From Rhodospirillales bacterium (GTDB lineage Bacteria; Pseudomonadota; Alphaproteobacteria; Rhodospirillales; Defluviicoccaceae): a DNA stretch of 64,000 bases. A program made the translations under genes and the position numbers. Location of the stretch: contig JADJRE010000002.1 of NCBI GenBank assembly GCA_016712375.1, positions 391,001 through 455,000 on the forward strand, given 5' to 3'. The notes beneath the pieces are model-generated. The model did no database searches. It was not told the DNA's origin and worked only from the letters and a program-made list of their open reading frames with translations. Of this stretch, positions 9,025-16,843 are shown in pieces (within the stretch, counting starts at the first letter, position 1; each line of letters begins with the position of its first letter).

Positions 9025-9810
9025 TCAACGCTTGGCGTGCCGAGCCTCCACCAGGCAGGTGACGACGCCGCGTAGGGTGCGAATCTCCTGCTGTGTCAAC
9101 TGCGCGCGGCCGAACAGATTGCGCAGGTTACGCACCATGCTGGGGCGCTTGTCGGTGTTGCGCAGGAAGCCGCAGGCGTCGAGTTCACCCTCCAGGTGAT
9201 CGTAGAAGCCTTGCAGCTCCGCCTGCGTTGCCGGCTTCGTTGGTTCGGGCATCACCAGTTCCGCCTCCGCCACCGCAACCGCTCCGGCGGCGAACCACTC
9301 GTACCCCAGGAGCAGCACCGCCATCCCCAGGTTGAGCGAGCTGAAGCCGGCGTTGAGCGGCACGGTGACGACCGCTTGCGCCAGCGCGACATCGTCGTTG
9401 TCGAGGCCGCTGGCTTCGCGGCCGAACAGCAGCCCGGTGGCCACTCCCCCCGCCTCGCGGGTCCGCAGTGCCATCGCCGCTGAACGCGGGGTCAACACTT
9501 GCTTTGTCATATAGCGCGGGCGTGCCGTCGTTGCGCAAACGTACTCCAGGTCGGCAATGGCGGCGGCGGTCGAGGGGTAGAGGCGGGCGTCGTCGAGAAC
9601 ACGGTCGGCGCCGGACGCCGCCGCCACCGCCTTGTCGTTCGGCCACAGCTCGCGCGGGCGGACGAGGCGCAGGCGGGTGAGCCCACAGTTCAACATGGCG
9701 CGGGCCACCATGCCGATGTTTTCGGGCAGCTGTGGTTCGACGAGCACCACCACAGGCGCGCCACGTCCGTCGCCGGCTTCACCGGCCCGGCTTCGATCGG
9801 TCCCAGACAA
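9025..9810 (-). CDS. trmJ: tRNA (cytidine/uridine-2'-O)-methyltransferase TrmJ family (SpoU/SPOUT)
   Basis: TrmJ methylates the 2'-hydroxyl of nucleotide 32 in the anticodon loop of several tRNAs using S-adenosylmethionine. The 261-residue protein shows the SpoU signature: VEPQLPENIGMVARAMLNCG near the start, the GLLFGREASGLDNDDVALAQ loop, and the knot segment VPLNAGFSSLNLGMAV. The C-terminal extension of some 80 residues is the dimerisation helix region typical of TrmJ rather than the shorter TrmL. It lies close upstream of nothing obvious and downstream of cimA on the same strand. Confidence 0.88.
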   Translation of the reverse strand: MSGTDRSRAGEAGDGRGAPVVVLVEPQLPENIGMVARAMLNCGLTRLRLVRPRELWPNDKAVAAASGADRVLDDARLYPSTAAAIADLEYVCATTARPRYMTKQVLTPRSAAMALRTREAGGVATGLLFGREASGLDNDDVALAQAVVTVPLNAGFSSLNLGMAVLLLGYEWFAAGAVAVAEAELVMPEPTKPATQAELQGFYDHLEGELDACGFLRNTDKRPSMVRNLRNLFGRAQLTQQEIRTLRGVVTCLVEARHAKR

Positions 9811-9838
9811 AGATGTCGCCCGCGCGCAGCGCTGCTAG

Positions 9839-11437
9839 TCAGGCCTGTCCGGCAGCCGCTCCCTCGCGGAACAGCCGGTAGACGATGCTGTCGTGCAGGG
9901 CCCGGTATGAGGCGTCGATGATGTTGGTGGAAACGCCGACCGTCGACCAATGCTCGCCGTTTGCCGCGCTCTCGATCATCACCCGGGTCACCGCCCGCGT
10001 TCCATCACCAGGGGTGAGGATCCGCACTTTGTAATCGACGAGGCGGACGTCGGCGAGCTGCGGGTAAACCGGCAGCAACACCTTGCGCAGCGCGGCGTCG
10101 AGGGCGTTGACTGGCCCGTTGCCTTCCTCCACCGCCATGAACTGGCTTCCGTTGACTTCCATTTTAACCGTGGCCTCGGACAAGGTGACGAGGTCGCCCT
10201 TGGCGTTCCAGCGGCGCTCGTCGATGACCCGGAAGCTGGAGCAGCGGAAGTATTCCGGCAGCCCCTCGATCGCCTCCCGCGCCAGCAGCTCGAAGCTGGC
10301 CTCCGCGCCGTCGTAGGCGTAGCCGTCGAACTCACGCGCCTTCACCGCCTCCAGCAGCCGGGTAAGCTTCGGGTCGGATGCGTCGATGTCGAGGCCGATG
10401 TCGCGAAAGCGCGCCAGGATGTTGGAGCGACCGGCCTGATCCGAGACGACGATGTGCCGATGGTTACCCACCAGTTCCGGCGCAATGTGCTCGTAGCAGC
10501 GGGGATCTTTTTCCACCGCCGAGACGTGCAGGCCGCCCTTGTGGGCGAAAGCGCTCTCGCCAACGTAGGGCGCGTTGCGGATCGGCGCCCGGTTCAGCCG
10601 CTCGTCGAGCAGCCGCGAAACGTGGGTCAGCCGCGTCAGGTCGACTGGCGTCATGCCGAGCGAATGCCCCATCTTCAACGCCAGCGTCGGGATGATGGCG
10701 ATCAGATCAGCGTTACCGCAGCGTTCGCCCAGTCCGTTCAAGGTGCCCTGCACCTGCCGCGCCCCGGCGCGCACCGCCAGCAGGCTGTTGGCCACGGCGT
10801 TGCCGGTATCGTTGTGGCAATGGATGCCGAGGTGGTCGCCCGGCACCTCCGCCGCCACCCGCCCGACGATCTCCTCCACCTCGTGCGGCAGGGTGCCGCC
10901 GTTGGTATCGCACAACACCACCCAGCGGGCGCCGGCTTCGTAGGCGGCGCGGGCGCAACGCAGCGCATAGGCGGGGTTGGCCTTGAAGCCGTCAAAGAAG
11001 TGCTCGGCGTCGAACATCACTTCCTCGACACGGCTGCTGGCCAGCCGCACGCTGTCCTCGATCATCGCGACGTTCTCGTCGAGCTCGATGCCGAGCGCGT
11101 CGGTCACCTGATAATCCCAGCTCTTGCCGACCATGCAGACGATCGGCGCCCCCGATCGGAGCAGCGAGGCGAGGCCAGGGTCGTTGTCGGCGCTGCGGCC
11201 GGACCGCCGGGTCATGCCGAAGGCGGACAGCCGGGAGCGGTGCAGGTGCGGCGGATCGGCGAAGAAGGCGGTGTCGGTGGGGTTGGCCCCGGGCCAGCCG
11301 CCCTCGACGTAGTCAATGCCAATGGCGTCCAGCGCGCGCGCGATCGCCGCCTTGTCGGCGACGCTGAAGTCAACACCTTGCGTCTGCGCGCCATCGCGCA
11401 GCGTCGAATCGTAAAGGTAAACGCGGTCACCGGACAT
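9839..11437 (-). CDS. cimA: (R)-citramalate synthase
   Basis: Citramalate synthase condenses pyruvate and acetyl-CoA, the first step of the threonine-independent isoleucine route. The 532-residue protein starts with YLYDSTLRDGAQTQGVDFSV, the HMGL-like catalytic motif with the metal-binding Asp, and has GIHCHNDTGNAVANS with the metal-ligand histidines. The C-terminal regulatory LeuA-dimer domain fills roughly residues 395-525 (VRLVDYKVRILTPGDGT). Length and the N-terminal GAQT signature favour CimA over LeuA or homocitrate synthase. Confidence 0.88.
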   Translation of the reverse strand: MSGDRVYLYDSTLRDGAQTQGVDFSVADKAAIARALDAIGIDYVEGGWPGANPTDTAFFADPPHLHRSRLSAFGMTRRSGRSADNDPGLASLLRSGAPIVCMVGKSWDYQVTDALGIELDENVAMIEDSVRLASSRVEEVMFDAEHFFDGFKANPAYALRCARAAYEAGARWVVLCDTNGGTLPHEVEEIVGRVAAEVPGDHLGIHCHNDTGNAVANSLLAVRAGARQVQGTLNGLGERCGNADLIAIIPTLALKMGHSLGMTPVDLTRLTHVSRLLDERLNRAPIRNAPYVGESAFAHKGGLHVSAVEKDPRCYEHIAPELVGNHRHIVVSDQAGRSNILARFRDIGLDIDASDPKLTRLLEAVKAREFDGYAYDGAEASFELLAREAIEGLPEYFRCSSFRVIDERRWNAKGDLVTLSEATVKMEVNGSQFMAVEEGNGPVNALDAALRKVLLPVYPQLADVRLVDYKVRILTPGDGTRAVTRVMIESAANGEHWSTVGVSTNIIDASYRALHDSIVYRLFREGAAAGQA

Positions 11438-11515
11438 CGACTACGGCTTTCATTGCGGCGAGAAGGGCGGGAGGATGCCGAAAACGCTTCGCACACACAA
11501 GTTCGTTGCGTCGCT

Positions 11516-12007
11516 TCACGCCTGGTCGCTGTCAGCGGCGGCAAACGCCCGCAGCTTTTCGGTGATCTGGGCGTGCTCGGCGGTTGTCAGCCGCGGGCGA
11601 AGGCGGCTGTCGATGGTGGCCGCTTCGCTCGCGATCAGCGCCGGGTACCAGTCGCCCGGATCGGGCAGATCGCCGTCGTGACGGGGGATAATGTGCAGGT
11701 GGAGGTGCGGCACCGTCTGTCCGGCGGCGGCGCCGTCCTGGATCGCCCAATCGAAGCCATCAGCAGAGAACACCCGCGTCAGCAGGCGCGTCGTTCGTCT
11801 GGCGAACACCATCATCGCCGCCAACTCTTCGTCCGAGAGCCCGAGCAGGCTCTTGACGTGGCGGCGTGGCACGATCAGCGAATGTCCCGGCAGCACCGGA
11901 GAAATGTCGTAGAGCGCAAGGAAACGTTCATCGTCCGCAAAGGCGGCCGAGGCGATGCCGGCAACACAAAACGGACAAGCGCAGACCGCCGGCTCAGATC
12001 TCGGCAT
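11516..12007 (-). CDS. HIT family nucleotide hydrolase/transferase
   Basis: HIT proteins hydrolyse nucleoside phosphoramidates or dinucleoside polyphosphates; the precise substrate is unknown here. The catalytic triad motif HLHLHII is clear, and a zinc-type CACPFC pair lies at the N-terminus. The middle has SLIVPRRHVKSL, the usual HIT beta-strand with conserved His. I chose ATG 12007; a GTG at 12025 would add six residues. The start faces the candidate small RNA promoter at 12042-12070, so the two are divergent. Confidence 0.85.
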   Translation of the reverse strand: MPRSEPAVCACPFCVAGIASAAFADDERFLALYDISPVLPGHSLIVPRRHVKSLLGLSDEELAAMMVFARRTTRLLTRVFSADGFDWAIQDGAAAGQTVPHLHLHIIPRHDGDLPDPGDWYPALIASEAATIDSRLRPRLTTAEHAQITEKLRAFAAADSDQA

Positions 12008-12077
12008 CGGCTGCCCAAGGCACACATCTAGGAAAAAGACCTTGCATATAGGCTAACGGTCCTGTAGGAATAATTTC

Positions 12078-12162
12078 AGTGAACGCCCTTGGTGCGTTCC
12101 TCTCTCTCTCCCCTCGTGAGACTGGGGCGGCGGTTCCCTCAAAGATCCGCCGCCCTTTTTTT
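12078..12162 (+). ncRNA. Candidate free-standing small RNA
   Basis: No gene runs on the plus strand here, yet the stretch has the parts of a small RNA. GAACGC (12081-12086) pairs with GCGTTC (12094-12099) around a 7-base loop. A CU-rich single-stranded stretch (12100-12113) follows, with CCCC 12110-12113 able to pair with GGGG 12124-12127. A strong intrinsic terminator ends it. A possible promoter is TTGCAT at 12042-12047 with TAGGAA 17 bases later. The RNA would be about 85 nt. The CU-rich stretch recalls anti-Shine-Dalgarno loops of known alphaproteobacterial small RNAs, but I do not recognise a family. Confidence 0.5.
12125..12162 (+). terminator. Intrinsic terminator
   Basis: A perfect 9-bp GC stem (GGGCGGCGG 12125-12133 with CCGCCGCCC 12147-12155) is followed by seven Ts at 12156-12162. 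The orientation is plus strand only. It has no annotated upstream gene and most likely ends the candidate small RNA. Confidence 0.85.
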
Positions 12163-12169
12163 AACCCGT

Positions 12170-12619
12170 CTACAGCGCCAGCATCCCGCCTGTCGCCGAG
12201 GCGTCGGCGAGGAAGGTCACGACGCCGGCTACTTCTATCGACAGATCGCCACGCAAAGCAACGGCGTCCAACCCCATCGCCCGGAGCCCCATTTCGCAGA
12301 CGATGAAGCGCACGCCGAGATCGGCGCAGGCCGCGAGAAGTTCCTCGAAACCGGCCACGCCTCGCGCTTGACGTTCGTCGTCGATTGCTCCGGCGGGCCG
12401 GCCTCCTTCGCCCTCGATCTTCCGCCAGCCAGGGCCATCCGCTCCGCCAGCGGCGAGTGCAAACAACGCGCGGTCTGTGAAGAACACGGTCGCCGGGGTG
12501 CCGATGGCGGCGGCGGCGCTGGCCAGCACCAGCGCATAGTGGACCCGTTCGAAACCGCCGGAGAGCACCAGCAGCGAAAACTTGTCCGGTGAGTTGCGTT
12601 CAGGCCCGGCAGAGGGCAT
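12170..12619 (-). CDS. DsrE/DsrF-like family protein
   Basis: DsrE-fold proteins take part in sulfur relay (TusBCD, DsrEFH) or are of unknown role. The 149-residue product has the fold's SLLVLSGGFERVHYALVLASAA strand-helix start and later CADLGVRFIVCEMGLRAMGLD, with a cysteine at the place used by this family for persulfide transfer. It directly follows the MoeB-type gene on the same strand. The upstream frame also reads through into this region, so the start at ATG 12619 or a fusion to the previous gene cannot be settled here. Confidence 0.7.
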   Translation of the reverse strand: MPSAGPERNSPDKFSLLVLSGGFERVHYALVLASAAAAIGTPATVFFTDRALFALAAGGADGPGWRKIEGEGGRPAGAIDDERQARGVAGFEELLAACADLGVRFIVCEMGLRAMGLDAVALRGDLSIEVAGVVTFLADASATGGMLAL

Positions 12620-13434
12620 CCACGGCTCCGGCGTGGACCTGAAAGATCAACAATGCTGGGATGGTCGCCGCATAGCGGGCAGCCCGGGTCGCGGCGCACG
12701 CGGATGCGTCGCCAGGTGCCGGCCAGCGCATCGACCACCAGCAGCCAGCCGGCGAGACTGTCGCCAATCCCGAGCAATTCCTTGATCACTTCCGTGGCCT
12801 GCAGCCCGCCCAACGCGCCGCAGAACGCGCCGAGCACTCCGGCTTGCGCGCAGGTGGGGATTTGGCCTTCCGGCGGCGGCTCGCGGTAAAGGCAGCGGTA
12901 GCACGGCGGACGTTCGTCGCCGGCCGCTCCAGGCACGCCCGCCTTGAAGGTCGCGAGCTGCCCGTCAAAGCGCAGCACCGCGGCCGAAACAAGCGGCTTG
13001 CCGGCGAAGAAGCAGGCATCGTTGACGAGAAAGCGGGTGGCGAAGTTGTCGCTGCCGTCGGCGATGAGGTCGTAGCCCGCCACCAGCGCCGCCGCGTTGC
13101 CGGCGGTCAGGCGAACGCCGTGCGGAATGATCCGGACCTCAGGGTTGATCGCTGCCAGCGCAGCCCGCGCGCTCTCCACCTTCGGGACGCCGAGGCGGTC
13201 GGTGGTGTGCGCCATCTGCCGCTGGAGATTGGAGAGATCGACGACGTCATCATCGATCACGCCGATTGTGCCGACTCCGGCGGCCGCGAGATACAGCAGC
13301 ATCGGCGAGCCGAGCCCGCCGGCTCCGACGACGAGAACGCGCGCCGCCAGGAGCTTCGCCTGACCGGCACCGCCGATTTCGTCGAGCAGGATGTGCCGGG
13401 CGTAACGGCTGACTTGCGCGTCGGTAAAGTCCAT
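12600..13434 (-). CDS. moeB: HesA/MoeB/ThiF family E1-like adenylyltransferase (3' end uncertain)
   Basis: These enzymes adenylate the C-terminal glycine of small sulfur-carrier proteins (MoaD, ThiS) in molybdopterin or thiamine synthesis. Visible are RYARHILLDEIGGAGQAKL at the N-terminus, the nucleotide-binding GAGGLGSPMLLYLAAAGVG, the DNFATRFLVND loop, and zinc-binding pairs CYRC and CPLC. After GDHPSIVDL the frame stays open to 12235 in non-family sequence overlapping the DsrE-like gene, which is implausible. A one-base error near 12640 would either end the protein at the TGA at 12600-12602 or fuse it to the DsrE-like domain. I took the first option. Confidence 0.8.
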
Positions 13435-13496
13435 CGGCGCTGGTTTCGTCCTTTAGAAGTCGGGGCCGCTTCGGCGGCCCGATCTCCAGTGGGAAG

Positions 13497-14480
13497 CTAC
13501 TCGCCGAGCCCCTCGAACAGCGCCGTCGACAGATAGCGTTCGGCGAACGAGGGCAGGATGACAACAATCGACTTGCCGGACATCTCCGGCCGCTTGCCAA
13601 CCTCGATCGCTGCAGCCAAGGCTGCTCCGGAAGAGATACCGACCGTCAACCCCTCCAGCTTCGCCACCCGACGCGCCATCTCGAAGGCGGCCGCGTTGCT
13701 GACCTTGATCACTTCGTCAATGGCGCGGACATTCAGCACCGCCGGCACAAATCCGGCGCCGATCCCCTGAATCTTATGCGGGCCAGGAACGCCGCCGGAG
13801 AGTACCGGACTGTCCTCCGGCTCGACCGCGATCATTCGCAGCTCCGGCCGGCGTGGCTTCAGCACCTCGGCACAGCCGGTGATCGTCCCGCCGGTGCCGA
13901 CGCCGCTGACGATAGCATCGACGTTGCCGCCGGTGTCGCGCCAGATCTCCTCGGCGGTGGTCCGGCGGTGGATCTCAGGATTGGCGGGGTTGGAGAACTG
14001 CTGCAGCATGACGGCGCCCGGGTTTTCGGCAACCACCTGTTCGGCGCGGGCGACAGCACCCGGCATACCCTTCGCGGCCGGTGTCAGCACGATCTCGGCG
14101 CCCAGCAGCGCCAGCATCTTGCGCCGCTCGATCGACATGCTGTCCGGCATGGTCAGGATCAGGCGATAGCCGCGCGCGGCGCAGACGAAGGCGAGTGCGA
14201 TGCCGGTGTTGCCGGACGTCGGCTCGACCAGCGTGGCGCCCGACCCGATGCGTCCTTCTTTCTCGGCGGCCAGCACCATTGCCAAACCGATACGATCCTT
14301 CACTGAGGACAACGGATTGAAGAACTCGCACTTCGCCAGCAGTTCGGCGCCGCAGCCAGCTTCCGCCGCGAGCTTGCGGACCCTTACGATCGGCGTGTCG
14401 CCAATGGTGTCGAGAATGCTGTCGTAGATGCGGCCGCGGCCACGCAGTGTTGCCGCATCGGAGAGGGTTTGCTCATTCAT
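13497..14480 (-). CDS. cysK: Cysteine synthase A (O-acetylserine sulfhydrylase)
   Basis: A PLP enzyme that makes cysteine from O-acetylserine and sulfide. The PLP lysine is K61 in NPLSSVKDR, followed by the substrate loop PTSGNTGIAL and the phosphate-binding GVGTGGTITG. The C-terminus has VGISSGAALAAA. At 327 residues it matches CysK. A dyad with promoter-like elements lies directly upstream (14499-14547), and an Rrf2 regulator gene precedes it on the same strand, which suggests control by cysteine or sulfide status. Confidence 0.95.
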   Translation of the reverse strand: MNEQTLSDAATLRGRGRIYDSILDTIGDTPIVRVRKLAAEAGCGAELLAKCEFFNPLSSVKDRIGLAMVLAAEKEGRIGSGATLVEPTSGNTGIALAFVCAARGYRLILTMPDSMSIERRKMLALLGAEIVLTPAAKGMPGAVARAEQVVAENPGAVMLQQFSNPANPEIHRRTTAEEIWRDTGGNVDAIVSGVGTGGTITGCAEVLKPRRPELRMIAVEPEDSPVLSGGVPGPHKIQGIGAGFVPAVLNVRAIDEVIKVSNAAAFEMARRVAKLEGLTVGISSGAALAAAIEVGKRPEMSGKSIVVILPSFAERYLSTALFEGLGE

Positions 14481-14498
14481 CGTCTCGCCCGCCCGTTG

Positions 14499-14547
14499 TC
14501 TATCGAATTGGTAGAGATAAATGTACGCGCCTGCACGCCATTTGCAA
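14499..14547 (-). promoter_or_regulatory. Candidate cysK promoter with Rrf2-type operator
   Basis: Reading the minus strand, TTGCAA (14547-14542) and TACATT (14525-14520) are separated by 16 bases, a fair sigma-70 match. Just downstream lies a 17-bp near-perfect dyad at 14515-14499: TCTACC, five spacer bases, GATAGA. It sits 19 bp before the cysK start codon and would overlap the transcription start. The neighbouring Rrf2 gene is the obvious candidate ligand, because Rrf2 proteins bind short dyads of this kind as dimers. Confidence 0.5.
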
Positions 14548-14582
14548 CCCGGCTGCGTCCAAAGATGTTTCTGCGGCCATGG

Positions 14583-15038
14583 TCATATGGAGAAGTAAAG
14601 GCGGTCTCGTCCCTCGCTGACAATGCCGGCACTGTCAGCACGATTACAGAGATCGTCCATCGTTACCTCGTCGAGTCGGGACAGTAGTTCTCCCTGCAAC
14701 TCCATCCACAACGGGCGAACCACCTTCCGGCCGAGCGGCGAGCCCATCTCTTCTTGCAGCGGGTCGTCCTCGTTGTCGGAGTTGCGGACCACCCGGATGA
14801 TCTCGCCGACAGTGATCCTCCGCCGCTCGCGGGCCAGCCGATAGCCGCCGCGCGGGCCTCGGACGCCGACCAGCACGCCGCTGCGCACCAGGTTCTGCAA
14901 TGCCTGCTCCAGGTAACGACGCGGGATCCCTTGCCGGCGGGTGATCTCGCGGCTCTGAACTGGCTCGGCGCCAGCGTGATAGGCGATGTCCAGCACCGCT
15001 TCAATGGCGAACAAGGTCTTACGCGACAGCTTCAACAT
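14583..15038 (-). CDS. Rrf2 family transcriptional regulator
   Basis: Rrf2 regulators are winged-helix dimers; members sense iron-sulfur clusters (IscR), iron (RirA), nitric oxide (NsrR) or the cysteine synthase complex (CymR). The start MLKLSRKTLFAIEAVLDIAYHAG and the helix-turn-helix IPRRYLEQALQNLVRSGVLVGVRGPRGGYRLAR are typical. Only one cysteine is present (DDLCNR), so the three-cysteine cluster site of IscR/NsrR/RirA is missing. That and the position before cysK point to a CymR-like role in cysteine metabolism. It lies between dut (2 bp away) and cysK. Confidence 0.9.
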   Translation of the reverse strand: MLKLSRKTLFAIEAVLDIAYHAGAEPVQSREITRRQGIPRRYLEQALQNLVRSGVLVGVRGPRGGYRLARERRRITVGEIIRVVRNSDNEDDPLQEEMGSPLGRKVVRPLWMELQGELLSRLDEVTMDDLCNRADSAGIVSEGRDRLYFSI

Positions 15039-15040
15039 AT

Positions 15041-15514
15041 CTACGGTCCCCTGTTGGCGGTGGCGCCGGTGCCGGTGGAACCAAAGCCGCCTTCGGCGCG
15101 CGCCGTCTCCGTCAAAGTCGTCGTCTCTCGCCAGCGCACCGTTGCCACGGGTGCAACAATAAGTTGGGCAATTCTCATGCCGCGTTCGATGCGGAAGGGG
15201 GCATCGCCGTGGTTGATCAGCATTACCGCGATCTCGCCGCGGTAGTCGGCGTCGATGGTTCCGGGACTGTTGAGCACGGTGACGCCATGCCGAGCCGCCA
15301 GTCCGGAGCGGGGGCGAACCTGCGCTTCGAAGCCCTCGGGCAGTGCAATGGCGATGCCGGTCGGCACCAAGGCGCGGCCTCCTGGCGGCAGCATGGACGG
15401 CTCATCGACGGCGGCCTGTAGATCAAGGCCTGCGGCATGCGCGGTGGCATAGGCCGGCAAGGCCAGATCAATCGCGTGAGCCAGACGGCGCACCGGAAGA
15501 TCGAGCGGATTCAA
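15041..15514 (-). CDS. dut: Deoxyuridine 5'-triphosphate nucleotidohydrolase
   Basis: dUTPase hydrolyses dUTP to dUMP, keeping uracil out of DNA and feeding thymidylate synthesis. All five trimeric dUTPase motifs are visible, in order: AGLDLQA, RPRSGLAARHG, LNSPGTIDADYRGEI, RIAQLIVAP, and the C-terminal GGFGSTG. The 157-residue length is normal. Its start overlaps the coaBC stop by 4 bp, a known alphaproteobacterial pairing. Confidence 0.96.
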   Translation of the reverse strand: MNPLDLPVRRLAHAIDLALPAYATAHAAGLDLQAAVDEPSMLPPGGRALVPTGIAIALPEGFEAQVRPRSGLAARHGVTVLNSPGTIDADYRGEIAVMLINHGDAPFRIERGMRIAQLIVAPVATVRWRETTTLTETARAEGGFGSTGTGATANRGP

Positions 15515-16729
15515 GACACGGCTCCCGGTGCTGCGCCGAGCGCATCGGCAATGCGTTGAGCGAGGCGTTCTGCAACCGCCTGCTTGCTCATCTCAGGCCA
15601 AGCCTCGACACCTCCGTCGGAGATCAGATGCACCGCGTTGCAGGTGCCGCCGAAGGTGCCGGTGCCCGGCGAGACATCGTTGGCGACGATCCAGTCACAG
15701 CCCTTACGCTCCCGCTTTGCCTGAGCGTACTCGACGATACGCATCGTCTCGGCGGCGAAACCGATGACCAGCTTTGGGCGCCGGTCGGGCGATCGAGCGA
15801 GCGTGGCCAGAATGTCGGGGTTTTCAGCGAGCACAAGCTCCGGCGGGCCTTCGGCGTTCTTCTTCATCTTCTGGGGCGATTCCTGTACGACCCGCCAGTC
15901 GCCGACCGCCGCCGCGCAGACGGCAACGTCAACCGGCAGCGCCGCCTCACAGGCCGCGAGCATCTGCACCGCGGTCGCCACTGGCACACGCGCACGCCCG
16001 GCGGATCGGTCAAGGCGGTCGGACCCGAGACCAGCGTGGTCACGGCACCCAGGCGGGCGAGGGCAACGGCGATGGCGTGCCCCTGCCGTCCGAGGAATGA
16101 TTGGAGATGTAGCGCACCGGGTCGATCGGCTCACGCGTCGGCCCGCTGGTCACCAGCGCGCGCACTCCGGCCAGCCTGCGGGGAGCAAAATGCGCCTCGA
16201 TGGCGGCAAGAATTGCGGCGGGCTCGGCCATTCGGCCATACCCCCACTCGCCGCAGGCCATGTCGCCCTGGTCCGGGCCGACGGTAAGCAGTCCGCGCGT
16301 CCGCAAGGTGGCGAGATTGGCCTGCGTCGCCGGATGTTCCCACATCCGCACGTTCATCGCCGGCGCCGCGAGCACCGGCTTATCGGTAGCGAGCAGTGCC
16401 GTCGTCGCCAGATCGTCGGCGATGCCGGCCGCCATGCGGGCCAGGATATTGGCGGTTGCCGGTGCGACGACGACGAGATCGGCGTCCCGCGACAGCTGGA
16501 TGTGCCCCATCTCGCTCTCGCGGCCCAGCGCGAAGAGATCGGTGTAGACCTTGTCCTCGGAGAGCGCCTCCAACGACAGCGGCGTCACGAACGCGGCGCC
16601 GGCGGCGGTGAGGATGCAGCGCACCGAGGCGCCCTGCTCGCGTAACCGCCGGATCAATTCCAGGCACTTGTAGGCGGCTATCCCGCCGGCGATCACCAGC
16701 AGAATGCGTTTTCCGGCGAGAGCGCTCAT
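15511..16729 (-). CDS. coaBC: Bifunctional phosphopantothenoylcysteine decarboxylase/phosphopantothenate-cysteine ligase (two frame breaks)
   Basis: CoaBC performs two consecutive steps of coenzyme A synthesis. The flavin-dependent CoaC half starts MSALAGKRILLVIAGGIAAY and has PAMNVRMWEHPATQAN with the substrate-binding PxMNxxMW motif. The CoaB half begins VTSGPTREPIDPVRYISNHSS. There the frame breaks: one more C in the CC at 16090-16091 gives GRQGHAIAVALARLGA and beyond. A second one-base loss near 15985-15990 is needed before VPVATAVQML. The rest (CAAAVGDWRV, KMKKN, GFAAET, VANDVS) is normal CoaB to the stop at 15511. Confidence 0.88.
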
Positions 16730-16843
16730 AAACCCCTATTTACGAAACTTATGTGTTGAAAGAACCTAGCGTGCAGAGGGTGATGAGGCAAGAAGCCGAA
16801 AGCGGGAAAAAGTCCGGCATGGATTCCCGTGCAAGCACGCCGC

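Noticed and set aside
12235..12600. Extension of the MoeB frame over the DsrE-like gene
   Set aside because: The extended peptide has no family match and lies in another frame of the same strand as a good DsrE-fold protein; a frame error is simpler.
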